This document shows positions 8,159 to 16,187 of a stretch of 48,853 bases of DNA, piece after piece (within the stretch, counting starts at the first letter, position 1; the number at the start of each line of letters is the position of its first letter). The stretch covers positions 1 through 48,853 of the forward strand of contig JAFAGA010000033.1 of assembly GCA_023423045.1 (NCBI GenBank). Reading direction: 5' to 3'. The DNA is from Bacillota bacterium. GTDB taxonomy: Bacteria; Bacillota; Clostridia; Lachnospirales; Lachnospiraceae. The position numbers and the translations under genes were made by a program. The notes beneath the pieces were generated by a model. That model was not told the DNA's origin, searched no databases, and was given only the letters and a program-made list of their open reading frames with translations.

Positions 8159-10789
8159 TTAATATTCTTCCAGATATTGTTCAAATTCCTCTTCGGACAT
8201 CAATATCTTCCTGGGCTTTGTTCCTTCCTCCGGTCCAACCACACCTGCCTCAAACAGCTGGTCCATAATTCGGGCTGCCCGGTTAAAGCCGATTTTATAT
8301 ACTCTTTGCAGCATGCCGATCGAGGCCTTGTCCTTCTCAATAATGAACTTGCCGGCTTCGGCAAAGTATTCGTCCCGTTCGTCCGCACCGGCGGAAGAGG
8401 CTCCGTCTCCGATTTTGGCATTATTGATTTTATCATGAATATCATCACTATAATTGGCCTCATTATTATTCTTCTTCAGGAATTCAACCACAGAGCTTAC
8501 CTCCTTATCAGAGACAAAAGCTCCCTGGATGCGAACCGGCTTGGGGTATCCGGAGGGGAAGAATAGCATATCACCCTTGCCCAGCAGCTTCTCCGCACCG
8601 CTGCCGTCCAAAATCGTTCTGGAATCAATGGCCGAGGATACGGCAAATGCAACCCTTGATGGAATATTTGCCTTAATCAAACCGGTAATAACATTGACGG
8701 AGGGCCTTTGAGTAGCAATAATCAGATGCAGTCCCGCTGCTCTTGCCATTTGAGCCAGACGGCAGATGGCATCCTCAACCTCTCCCGGAGCGACCATCAT
8801 AAGATCCGCCAGCTCATCAATGATAATAACAATCTGGGGAAGCTTCTGACAGCTCTCATCCTTAAGATGAGCCACCTCGGCCGCCTTTTCGTTATAGCCC
8901 TTCAGATCACGCACACCGACATCGGCGAACTTCTTATACCGTTCCGTCATCTCCATTACAGCCCAGTTCAGTGCCGCAGATGCTTTCTTCGGATCCGTCA
9001 CTACCGGTATCAGCAGATGAGGAATTCCATTATAGACATTCAGCTCAACCACCTTGGGATCCACCATGATCAGCCGAACATCCGACGGCTTTGCTTTATA
9101 TAGAATACTCATAATCAAGGTGTTAATACATACGGACTTACCGGAACCGGTGGCACCGGCAATCATCAGATGGGGCATCTTGCCGATATCGGTGATCACG
9201 GTCTGCCCTCCGATATCTTTGCCTACCGCAAAGGCAATATCCGAAGGATGCCCGGTGAATTCCTTGCTTTCAATCAGTTCCCGGAAGGCTACCATGGAAT
9301 TCTCTTTATTGGGAACCTCGATACCAACCGCCGCCTTGCCAGGAATCGGAGCTTCAATTCGTATATCTGCAGCCGCCAGATTCAGCTTGATATCATCGGC
9401 CAAAGCGGTAATTCGGCTAACCTTAACCCCCTGCTCCGGCTGGAGCTCATATCGTGTAACTGCAGGACCGCAGCTGACATTGGTAATGGCTACATGAACG
9501 CCAAAGCTCTCCAGCGTGCTCTGAAGCTTCATCGCTGTTTCCCTTACGCCGGTTTCTGTATTCCCCGACTTTCCGGACTTGGGCTTTGGCATGGAAAGAA
9601 GGTTCAATGGAGGGAAAACATACTCCTTTTGCTGGGAATGCTGATCAATGTCCAGGCTTTCTATGTCAGTAGAATTACTATTTGTTCCTTTTTGTTTTTC
9701 TTCTTTTTTTATGTCATCATGTACTACAGATGTAGTATCACTCGTTTCCGGTACTACTTCAGGCCTTGTGTCAGGTGTTGCTTCAGGCATCGCTTCGAAT
9801 ATTTCTGCGGATGCTTCCACGGCTGCCTCTGCATGCTCCTGTCCGGATTGGCCGAATTTATTTCTCAGTTCCTCTTCATATAGCGGAAGCGTTTCATTTT
9901 CTGCTGATTTTGCATCCTCATCAAACAGGCCATGAAAATTAAGTACCGGCAGCTCATCGACGTCTTTCTCTGATCCTTTCTTGAGCTTACGTTCCTTGAA
10001 CGGTATAAGGCTATCCTTTCCGCTCGCCTCTTCCTCATCATTTACTGCAATCTTGCCGCCCTTCTTACCCTTGGCAGCAACGTCTCCCTGATTGAGAAGA
10101 AAGGTCTTGGGTGGTCTCCTTCCCTGAACCTCTGAAGCAGAATTCGCTTCCAGCTCCTCCTGCTGCTCCATGCGCAGCTTTTGATATTCCTTCCGCTGAG
10201 AAATTGAGCTCTTACTCTTCCTGGCTATATAGGTAAAGATCGCTTTCCCCGTAATGACAATGACTGAAATAAGCATTACAGCGATCAAAATGATATAAGT
10301 TGCCACCTCCTCGAATAAACTGCAGAATATCATAACTAAAATTCCGCCGATTAAGCCGCCGCCGCTTCTTGTATTCATGGAGTTCGTAAAGTATTCTACG
10401 AATTTTGTCTCCTGGCTGTAGGAGTGGGCGATCAGCTCAATTACCCCGGACAGCGCAACAAAAAAGACACTGGCGCTGAGGAGCTTACGCCCTGCCCTGC
10501 GATTGCCGAGATTAGAGATATGAAAGGCTGTCATAAAAAACAGGATAAAGGGCAATAGATATGCTTCTACACCCACCATCCCAAATACAAAGCTGCTTAC
10601 CGCAAGTCCTGCTTTTCCGCTTAAATCAAAATTACTTAAAAAGAGTAAAATTGATAAAACCAGAGCTATGACCAGAATAATTTCATCCTGCACCGCTCCG
10701 TTTTCTCTGATACTCTTTTGATTTTTTCCATTGGTTTTTTTCTTCCGTGTTCCTGATGATGTTTTTCTCGTTTTCTGTTTCGGAGCCAT
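8159..10789 (-). CDS. ftsK: FtsK/SpoIIIE DNA translocase
   Basis: An 876-residue septum-located motor that pumps double-stranded DNA with ATP during division or sporulation. Residues 1-185 carry about four membrane segments. Residues 190-400 are an acidic, low-complexity linker rich in Glu and Pro. The RecA-like motor follows, with Walker A GATGSGKSVC near residue 546 and Walker B IIIDELADLMMV near 655. A winged-helix gamma domain (about 805-876, with IGMLQRVYKIGFNRAARIMD) reads orientation sequences. It is complete and of normal length. The start codon has GGAAGGGGAAC upstream with long spacing. It stands alone with its own promoter. Whether it is the FtsK or the SpoIIIE orthologue is unclear; clostridia often have just one. 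Confidence 0.95.
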   Translation of the reverse strand: MAPKQKTRKTSSGTRKKKTNGKNQKSIRENGAVQDEIILVIALVLSILLFLSNFDLSGKAGLAVSSFVFGMVGVEAYLLPFILFFMTAFHISNLGNRRAGRKLLSASVFFVALSGVIELIAHSYSQETKFVEYFTNSMNTRSGGGLIGGILVMIFCSLFEEVATYIILIAVMLISVIVITGKAIFTYIARKSKSSISQRKEYQKLRMEQQEELEANSASEVQGRRPPKTFLLNQGDVAAKGKKGGKIAVNDEEEASGKDSLIPFKERKLKKGSEKDVDELPVLNFHGLFDEDAKSAENETLPLYEEELRNKFGQSGQEHAEAAVEASAEIFEAMPEATPDTRPEVVPETSDTTSVVHDDIKKEEKQKGTNSNSTDIESLDIDQHSQQKEYVFPPLNLLSMPKPKSGKSGNTETGVRETAMKLQSTLESFGVHVAITNVSCGPAVTRYELQPEQGVKVSRITALADDIKLNLAAADIRIEAPIPGKAAVGIEVPNKENSMVAFRELIESKEFTGHPSDIAFAVGKDIGGQTVITDIGKMPHLMIAGATGSGKSVCINTLIMSILYKAKPSDVRLIMVDPKVVELNVYNGIPHLLIPVVTDPKKASAALNWAVMEMTERYKKFADVGVRDLKGYNEKAAEVAHLKDESCQKLPQIVIIIDELADLMMVAPGEVEDAICRLAQMARAAGLHLIIATQRPSVNVITGLIKANIPSRVAFAVSSAIDSRTILDGSGAEKLLGKGDMLFFPSGYPKPVRIQGAFVSDKEVSSVVEFLKKNNNEANYSDDIHDKINNAKIGDGASSAGADERDEYFAEAGKFIIEKDKASIGMLQRVYKIGFNRAARIMDQLFEAGVVGPEEGTKPRKILMSEEEFEQYLEEY

Positions 10790-10861
10790 TGCTCAAAGTT
10801 CCCCTTCCATAAGCAATATTTGGAAAACCTGTATTTCACAGGAAAACTGCTTATCGTGAAT

Positions 10862-10890
10862 ATTATACCTTTTATAAAAATGTTATGCAA
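10862..10890 (-). promoter_or_regulatory. Probable promoter of the FtsK-type gene
   Basis: On the minus strand TTGCAT (10885-10890) and TATAAT (10862-10867) are separated by 17 bases, about 75 bases before the start codon. The -10 box is perfect. Confidence 0.6.
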
Positions 10891-11031
10891 GTCAAACTTC
10901 GTACCCGAATCCGGGCTTTTACTGCAGGCTTTCAGAAAGGGAAGAGGCCATCCGTTACTGTCCTCTCAGATATAAAGACAGTCCATACAAAGCTGAGAAT
11001 TATATTATAGCTATCTCTGCAAACAAAGGTA

Positions 11032-11061
11032 TTGATTTTAACCTAATACCCCTTGTATAAT
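11032..11061 (+). promoter_or_regulatory. Promoter reading toward the NUDIX remnant and DUF5131 gene
   Basis: TTGATT (11032-11037) and a perfect TATAAT (11056-11061) are 18 bases apart. It lies about 75 bases before the NUDIX remnant and 213 bases before the DUF5131 start. Confidence 0.55.
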
Positions 11062-11135
11062 ATTACCATGAATTTGATTTACCATAAGGACACAGGTGAA
11101 TTAATATAGTTGGAACTGCCATTAGGAGGATTTCT

Positions 11136-11216
11136 ATGATACATGTCAATGCGAGAGCAATCGTCATACAGATAATAGATAATGAAACAGAGAATCCGGA
11201 TACTCAGATATTATAA
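11136..11216 (+). pseudogene. N-terminal remnant of a NUDIX hydrolase
   Basis: A perfect AGGAGG lies six bases before an ATG that opens only 26 codons, beginning MIHVNARAIVIQ. That opening matches the first beta-strand of small NUDIX hydrolases (MIHVNARAI...). The frame then stops, and no NUDIX box (GX5EX7REUXEE) follows before the next gene at 11274. I read it as the 5' stub of a NUDIX gene whose body was deleted. It could alternatively act now as a short translated leader for the next gene. Identification rests on a short match. Confidence 0.45.
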
Positions 11217-11273
11217 TTTGATGGAAGGGCCTGCTTACGGTCGTTAATGTTCATATTAGAGAGAGGTGTAATC

Positions 11274-11981
11274 ATGGCAATGTGGAACCCGTGGCGTGGC
11301 TGCCGCAGACATAGTGAGGGCTGCACATACTGTTATATACATAAAGGGGATTATAAAAGAGGCATTGATACAAGTAAGATAGTTCGTATGGATAATTTTT
11401 ACGCCCCGGTTCAGAAGAATAAATCAGGAGAATACAAAATAAAACCAGGACAAACCGTATATCTTTGCTTTTCTACGGATTTTTTGATAGAGGATGCAGA
11501 TTTATGGCGGCAGGAATGTTGGCGCATGATAAAGGAACGGTCTGATTTACACTTTATTTTCCTGACAAAAAGAATTGAACGTTTTAGTAAATGTGTTCCG
11601 GCTGATTGGGATAACGGATATGACAATGTAACCGTTGGCTGCACAATTGAAAATCAGGACAGAGCAGATTACCGTCTGCCTATATTTTTAGAGTTACCAA
11701 TCAAACATAAAAACATCATCTGCCAGCCCCTAATTGAAAAAATCGACATTGAAAAATACCTGCAGGGAGTTGAACTAGTGGTAGCAGGCGGAGAGTCTGA
11801 CAAAAACGCCCGACCCCTTGATTTTGAATGGGTTCTTTATATTCGTGAACAATGCCTGCGAAGACAGACACGTTTTGAGTTTAGACAATGCGGCACATAT
11901 TTTATAAAAGACGGAAAAAGCTATACGCTGGCGGTAAAAGACTTGTGCAGTCAGGCTCGCAAAGCAAATATTAATTGCTGA
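11274..11981 (+). CDS. DUF5131 (phage Gp37/Gp68-like) protein
   Basis: This 235-residue protein belongs to the family found in phages and bacterial chromosomes as DUF5131. It opens with MWNPWRGC and a cysteine cluster C10-X6-C17-X2-C20 followed by Tyr, which resembles a metal or iron-sulfur site. Further family features are the FLTKRIERF segment, TVGCTIENQ, and VAGGESDKNARPLDFEWV near residue 180. The biochemical function of the family is not established; a radical-SAM-like barrel has been suggested from its motifs. The start at 11274 has AGAGAGGTG upstream; a shorter frame-matched start precedes it. It may share a promoter with the NUDIX remnant and may be of phage origin, though no other phage gene is nearby. 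Confidence 0.75.
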   Translation: MAMWNPWRGCRRHSEGCTYCYIHKGDYKRGIDTSKIVRMDNFYAPVQKNKSGEYKIKPGQTVYLCFSTDFLIEDADLWRQECWRMIKERSDLHFIFLTKRIERFSKCVPADWDNGYDNVTVGCTIENQDRADYRLPIFLELPIKHKNIICQPLIEKIDIEKYLQGVELVVAGGESDKNARPLDFEWVLYIREQCLRRQTRFEFRQCGTYFIKDGKSYTLAVKDLCSQARKANINC

Positions 11982-12048
11982 TCTTTTCTTGAACGCCTGG
12001 TTAGCCCAGGCCTGTTCCCCTCCCAAAACCGCTTTATTGTGTAAAGGT

Positions 12049-12094
12049 AAAATCAGGGCTGATTTTCCGCTCAACGGATTTCAACCCTGATTTT
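12049..12094 (-). terminator. Terminator of rsgA
   Basis: A ten-pair stem (AAAATCAGGG with CCCTGATTTT) closes around a 26-base loop, with the T run on the minus-strand side right after the rsgA stop. The A/T-symmetric arms mean it may also stop transcription from the convergent DUF5131 gene. Confidence 0.75.
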
Positions 12095-12102
12095 GGATTA
12101 AA

Positions 12103-13182
12103 TTAATCCATATCCATATTCTTAATACCTGCTTTGATGCTTTGCCTGTTATCCTTACTTCCTGATATCTGCTTGATCCATTGCTTTTCCTTAATCTTCT
12201 GCTTCATCTCCCTGCGGTGCTCGAAGTTCACAAGCTCTTTCTGCAGCTTTAACCAGCTTTCCCAGCGTTTTCGGTCCAGGGTTCCTTTGTTTAACGCGAA
12301 TCGGATCACACAGCCCGGTTCATTCTTATGTTTACAATCGTGAAACCGGCACTGTTTTACCATCTCCTCGATATCACCGAACATAAGCTCCATACCGGTA
12401 TCCGCTTCCCATAAAGATAAGGAGCGCATTCCCGGCGTATCAAGGATTAAGCCTCCCTCCGGCAGAAGGACCAGCTCTCTGTGAGTTGTTGTATGCCTTC
12501 CCCGATCATCATCTTCCCGGATTTCTCCCGTCTTTAAAATCTCTTTTCCCGCCAGATAATTTAGAAGTGTTGATTTTCCCACACCGGAGGATCCGAGCAG
12601 AGCTATGGTTTTGCCGGGCGCCAGGTGTTTTCTGATTTCGTCAACTCCTTCCCCCGTTATACAGCTTATGGCGATCACCTCTACCCCGGGGACGGCGGAA
12701 CAGGCGATCGCTGTCTTCTCTTCCACCTCATCGCAGCAATCTGCTTTTGTCAGCACAACCACCGGTATTGCACCGCTTTCCCAGGCTGTAATTATATATC
12801 GTTCGAGCCTTCGCATATTAAAATCCCGATTGAGAGACTGAATCAGAAAAACAGTATCTACATTGGCTGCCACAATCTGTTCCTTTAATTCACGGCCCGC
12901 ACCGGCTCTTGAGAATTTCGTCTTTCTTGCTAACACAAAGCGGATATGATGCGCCTTGGCATCCTGGGAATATTCCATAGCAACCCAGTCGCCGACGGCC
13001 AGAAGCATTGCTTCTTCCGGTCTGTTCACCGGCCTGTTAACTGAAAGCTCTCCTTCTTCTGTTATTACACGAACGATCTGACCATAGTCAGCAATCACTC
13101 TTCCGGGAAACATCCCGGCAGCTGAATTCTTTTTCCATTCCTTTTCAAAAAATTCATTCCATCCATATTCTTTTAGATTCAT
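12103..13182 (-). CDS. rsgA: Ribosome small-subunit GTPase RsgA
   Basis: A 359-residue circularly permuted GTPase that helps the 30S ribosomal subunit mature. An N-terminal OB-fold (about 1-80) is followed by the permuted GTPase order: G4 (VVLTKAD) near residue 135, then G1 LLGSSGVGKSTLLN near 197, and G3 DTPGM near 250. The C-terminal zinc module CRFHDCKHKNEPGC is near 280. A Lys-rich tail of about 30 residues ends in MDMD. The order and motifs are diagnostic. The gene is monocistronic on the minus strand with a terminator. The start ATG has a GGAAGGAATTAATAA leader. It is intact. Confidence 0.95.
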   Translation of the reverse strand: MNLKEYGWNEFFEKEWKKNSAAGMFPGRVIADYGQIVRVITEEGELSVNRPVNRPEEAMLLAVGDWVAMEYSQDAKAHHIRFVLARKTKFSRAGAGRELKEQIVAANVDTVFLIQSLNRDFNMRRLERYIITAWESGAIPVVVLTKADCCDEVEEKTAIACSAVPGVEVIAISCITGEGVDEIRKHLAPGKTIALLGSSGVGKSTLLNYLAGKEILKTGEIREDDDRGRHTTTHRELVLLPEGGLILDTPGMRSLSLWEADTGMELMFGDIEEMVKQCRFHDCKHKNEPGCVIRFALNKGTLDRKRWESWLKLQKELVNFEHRREMKQKIKEKQWIKQISGSKDNRQSIKAGIKNMDMD

Positions 13183-13233
13183 TTATTAATTCCTTCCATG
13201 TTGTTTTGATTTGTACAGGTCCTTTTTACCAGC

Positions 13234-13491
13234 TTAATTTGCATTACTATTTTCTTCGTTTTCTGTTTCTGTTTTTTCATTTTCTTTTTTCACCTTTTCC
13301 TTCTCTGGCTTTTCCTTCTCCGCCTTTCCGTTCTCTGTTTTTCCCTTCTCTGTCTTTTCTGCTTCTACTTTCTCCCACTCCAATATCTTCTCCTTCTTCT
13401 CTGCCACCGGATTAAGGGCATAAAAATACCGCAGATTACGGCTACTACCTGCGGATTTATAAAAAAGGACATATAAAAAGCACGCTACCAA
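13234..13491 (-). other. Purine-tract frame encoding a Lys/Glu-rich peptide (uncertain gene)
   Basis: The minus strand carries a purine-rich tract (about 13250-13400) whose frame encodes alternating Lys/Glu/Asn segments such as EKTEKGKTENGKAEKEK for some 50 residues. The only start is a TTG at 13491 lying inside a hairpin, there is no ribosome binding site, and a second hairpin (CCGCAG/CTGCGG, 13429-13454) interrupts the frame. It may be the charged C-terminal tail of a lost gene, or a non-coding polypurine tract. I do not regard it as a proven gene. Confidence 0.25.
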
Positions 13492-13499
13492 GGCGTGCT
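13479..13499 (+). terminator. Short hairpin with T-rich tail
   Basis: Stem AGCACGC with GCGTGCT, loop TACCAAG, followed by GCTATTTTTATT on the plus strand and by a T-rich run on the minus strand. It could be a terminator in either direction; no clear gene feeds it. Confidence 0.45.
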
Positions 13500-13831
13500 G
13501 CTATTTTTATTCAATACACGATTCAGGTTGCTCGAAGAAGGTGCAAGGCTACTCACACATGTCAATGATTGGACAGTATACCTTGCCGATATTTAGTTAG
13601 ATTATTGTCACCTCATTATATTCTCTTCTCATAATCTAACATCTCCTTTCTAAAAGCGTTGCTTTTAATCAATCATGAATTCAGTGTATATAATCTCCCA
13701 TTCTGTTCGGCTGTATACCTACAACCTGCAGGAATGTGTCAACTAGAATTTTATCTCAAATTCCATACATTGTCAATCAGTTTTTATAATTGATTCCACT
13801 CATGCTATTCACATTGTTTTTTACAAAAATG
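13500..13831. other. Spacer with a possible micro-ORF
   Basis: No ordinary gene is seen. On the minus strand AAAGGAG lies ten bases before an ATG at 13632 that opens only 11 codons (MRREYNEVTII), stopping at 13597. The same frame continues past the stop for some 15 sense codons. It could be a leader peptide or a decayed gene start. Sequence around 13680-13800 is AT-rich without clear features. Confidence 0.3.
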
Positions 13832-13852
13832 TACCCCCTAAAACAAGGGGTA
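13832..13852 (-). terminator. Terminator of the flavoprotein/AKR operon
   Basis: On the minus strand TACCCC pairs with GGGGTA across nine bases and is followed by CATTTTTG, 22 bases past the aldo/keto reductase stop. Confidence 0.6.
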
Positions 13853-13873
13853 TCCATCTATTGGCATTGGTGA

Positions 13874-14725
13874 TTAAAATTTTCTTACCATGCTTGTTAT
13901 GCGCTCCACTTGTTCCGGATCGTAGTGTGAGAAGAACAAAGTTTCTGCCTTATCTAAAGAAGCAATCCTATCCATATCCTCTTTTGTTAATTCAAAATCG
14001 AACACGTCAATATTCTGTATCATTCTTTCTTTATTAACTGTCTTTGGAATTACCGATACACCTCTTTGAATAAGGAATCGTAAAGCGACCTGTGCATTGG
14101 ATTTGTTGTATTTATCTCCGATTGTTTTTAAGGTTTCATCTCCAAACAAATTATTTTTTCCTTCAGCAAAAGGGGCCCAGGCCTGAATTTGCACTCCGTA
14201 TTTCTTCATGATTTCATGAGCTTTTACCTGTTGGTTAAAGGGATGAGTTTCCACTTGGTTAACTGCCGGAACAACATCATTATACTTAATAAGATCGATT
14301 AATCTGTCCGGATAAAAGTTACTTACACCGATTGCTTTTAGCTTTCCTTCTTTATATAATTCCTCCATAGAACGGTAAGTTCCATAGTAATCATTAAATG
14401 GCTGATGAATTAACAATAAATCCAAATAATCCAGCTGAAGTCTTTCTAATGAGCCTTCGATCGATTTCTTTGCATTTTCATATCCATAATTAGAAATCCA
14501 TATTTTTGTAGTGATGAACAATTCCTCTCTTGGAACACCACATTTTTTAATAGCGTTTCCAACCGCCGTTTCATTGCCATAGCCCTGGGCGGTGTCGATT
14601 AAGCGATACCCCACTTCGATTGCATCCAATACGCATCTTTCACATTGCTCCGGATCAGGAATTTGGAATACTCCATATCCCAGCATTGGCATTTTTACAC
14701 CATTGTTTAATTCTACATACTTCAT
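13874..14725 (-). CDS. Aldo/keto reductase
   Basis: A 283-residue NADPH-dependent reductase of the AKR superfamily (2,5-diketo-gluconate reductase/YvgN type). The catalytic tetrad is visible: Asp44 and Tyr49 in LIDTAQGYGNE, Lys74 in ITTKIW, His107 in LLLIHQPF. The cofactor-binding end reads VIPKTVNKERMIQN. It reduces aldehydes and ketones, often toxic carbonyls such as methylglyoxal, in the cytosol. AAAAGGAG lies nine bases before the ATG. It is the second gene of an operon with a flavoprotein (14815-15441), 89 bases downstream, and both lie behind a MerR-type promoter. A carbonyl or redox stress role is inferred from this pairing. Confidence 0.93.
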   Translation of the reverse strand: MKYVELNNGVKMPMLGYGVFQIPDPEQCERCVLDAIEVGYRLIDTAQGYGNETAVGNAIKKCGVPREELFITTKIWISNYGYENAKKSIEGSLERLQLDYLDLLLIHQPFNDYYGTYRSMEELYKEGKLKAIGVSNFYPDRLIDLIKYNDVVPAVNQVETHPFNQQVKAHEIMKKYGVQIQAWAPFAEGKNNLFGDETLKTIGDKYNKSNAQVALRFLIQRGVSVIPKTVNKERMIQNIDVFDFELTKEDMDRIASLDKAETLFFSHYDPEQVERITSMVRKF

Positions 14726-14814
14726 ATTAACTACTCCTTTTTATGATTTTTGAATTTAACTGTAAGCCTTCTTCGAAAAAAATTTATAAATATTCTATTA
14801 ACGCTAAGCAGCTT

Positions 14815-15441
14815 TTACCGGATGAAATTTGTCATAACAATCGGGAGATCTTCCGGAAGCCGGACATTGCTCTGATGCTTGCACTTTATCAGATAAGCCA
14901 TGTTATTTGCCAATGTTTTCATAATGCGGACACCTTCTTCATCGGCATATACATCCTCCGGAGTAAAACCGTGAATACCATTCCAATAACAGGATGACAC
15001 AACGGGCATTTGTGAAATCGTAAAGTATTTGTTCAACTGGTCAAAGGTTGCGCTGGAGCCGCCTCTTCTGCAGCTGACGATACATGCACCAAACTTCAGT
15101 CTTTTTGCCTCCGGTTCAAGGCTATAGAATAAACGGTCGAAAAACGATGTCGCCGCACCCGTAGCCGATGCAAAGTGCACGGCGGAACCAAGAATGATGC
15201 CATCCGCTTCCCGAAGTGCCTGACCTACCGTATTAACCATATCATTGTCAAAAACACATCTGCCGGTTTTGCCCTGCTGTTTGCAAACCCTGCAGGCAGT
15301 GCATCCAAACACCGGCTTCTTGCCTACCTGAAATATTTCAGAAGCAACGCCGTTCTTCGCCAATTGTTCCTTAATAATACTGAGACCCGTGAATGTACAT
15401 CCATTGGCATTGGGACTCCCGTTGACCAGTACAACTTTCAT
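14815..15441 (-). CDS. Flavodoxin-fold NAD(P)H/FMN reductase-like protein
   Basis: A 208-residue flavodoxin-fold protein of the FMN_red/iron-sulfur-flavoprotein group. The phosphate-binding loop NGSPNANGCTFTGL starts at residue 8. The segment FGCTACRVCKQQGKTGRC (about 46-63) carries four cysteines spaced like the cluster ligands of archaeal and clostridial iron-sulfur flavoproteins, and LGSAVHFASATG binds the flavin ring. It is probably a cytosolic electron-transfer or quinone/nitro-reducing protein. It is the first gene after the MerR-type promoter at 15488-15518 and is divergent from a MerR regulator, so it is likely that regulator's main target. The true electron acceptor is unknown. Confidence 0.83.
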   Translation of the reverse strand: MKVVLVNGSPNANGCTFTGLSIIKEQLAKNGVASEIFQVGKKPVFGCTACRVCKQQGKTGRCVFDNDMVNTVGQALREADGIILGSAVHFASATGAATSFFDRLFYSLEPEAKRLKFGACIVSCRRGGSSATFDQLNKYFTISQMPVVSSCYWNGIHGFTPEDVYADEEGVRIMKTLANNMAYLIKCKHQSNVRLPEDLPIVMTNFIR

Positions 15442-15487
15442 TTCGACTTTCCTCCTTGAAGCTTTCTTGTATTTTCGTTATAATAAC

Positions 15488-15518
15488 ATTGTACAACCCG
15501 GTAGTTACCACAGAGCAA
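15488..15518 (-). promoter_or_regulatory. MerR-type promoter/operator with 19-bp spacer
   Basis: On the minus strand TTGCTC (15513-15518) and TACAAT (15488-15493) are 19 bases apart, the overlong spacing that MerR regulators untwist to activate. A dyad GGTA-GT-TACC (15500-15509) sits near the spacer centre. It drives the flavoprotein gene and lies in the divergent region with a MerR gene. Confidence 0.7.
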
Positions 15519-15552
15519 GAGCAATTTAAAATAATTTATTTGGAGGTATCTT

Positions 15553-15951
15553 ATGTATACAATGAAAGAAGCATGCGAGCAGGTGGGAATTTCATATGAA
15601 ACGCTGCGATTTTATTGCAACGAGGGACTTGTTCCGAATGTCAAAAGGGATAAGAACAATTATCGCAATTTTGACGAACGAAACATACGTTGGTTAAAGA
15701 GTTTGCAGTGTTTAAAAAAATGTGATATGAGCATTAAGGACATGAAAAAATACATGAGCTTATGTTTAGGCGGGGAGGCCACAATCTCTGAAAGAAAGCT
15801 TATGTTGGCTGTTCAGAAAGAATTATTAAGGAACAAAATCAATGAAATTAATGAAAGTATTGATTTCATTGATAACAAGCAGAAATTTTTTGACGGTATT
15901 TTAGCCGGGGAGATTAAGTATACAAGCAATATCATTGATCTTGATGAATAG
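15553..15951 (+). CDS. MerR-family transcriptional regulator
   Basis: A 132-residue regulator. The winged helix-turn-helix occupies residues 1-70 (TMKEACEQVGISYETLRFYCNEGLVPNVKRDKNNYRNF, shown here only as landmarks: ISYETLRFYCNEGL). A coiled-coil dimer helix covers about 78-115, and a short acidic tail ends NIIDLDE. There is no C-terminal metal-binding cysteine pair of the MerR/CueR kind, so an organic or redox signal is more likely. TTTGGAGG lies seven bases before the ATG. The gene is divergent from the flavoprotein/AKR operon, which has the diagnostic 19-base spacer. Regulation of that operon is a strong inference from position and promoter form. Confidence 0.9.
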   Translation: MYTMKEACEQVGISYETLRFYCNEGLVPNVKRDKNNYRNFDERNIRWLKSLQCLKKCDMSIKDMKKYMSLCLGGEATISERKLMLAVQKELLRNKINEINESIDFIDNKQKFFDGILAGEIKYTSNIIDLDE

Positions 15952-15980
15952 GCCCCGAGTATCTGCTCCTATTCCTGTTC

Positions 15981-16178
15981 CTATTGTTGATCACAGTGAA
16001 TTGCCGGCTCAAGTTCCCGGATCAGCTTGATTACGCTGGAGGAATCCTTCTTACCGTAACCAAGCTGCTGTGCCAACCGGTAGAACTGTATCCCGGTGTT
16101 CAATTTAAAATTAGCAGTGCTGCAATCCTGGCAGAGCTGCCTTGCCAGTTCAAGATACTTCAGCACCAAATCGATCAC
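15981..16178 (-). pseudogene. C-terminal remnant resembling a beta-hydroxyacid dehydrogenase
   Basis: A 65-codon frame opens with GTG nine bases after the GH5-like gene. Its pattern (LVLKYLELARQL, then FYRLAQQLGYGKKDSSSVIKLIREL) resembles the all-helical C-terminus of 3-hydroxyisobutyrate/6-phosphogluconate-type dehydrogenases, where GYGDEDFSAVIKLLE-like ends are common. The Rossmann domain and catalytic lysine are absent. It is most likely the tail of a deleted dehydrogenase gene fused next to the sugar locus. It has no good ribosome binding site. The family call rests on a short similarity remembered by eye. Confidence 0.35.
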
Positions 16179-16187
16179 AAAACCCGG

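Noticed and set aside
9170..9883. A 237-codon plus-strand frame inside the FtsK-type gene
   Set aside because: It is antisense to conserved motor motifs and has no ribosome binding site.
13206..13415. Plus-strand Leu/Phe/Pro-rich frame (69 codons)
   Set aside because: It is only the complement of the polypurine tract; low complexity makes it look like a membrane protein.
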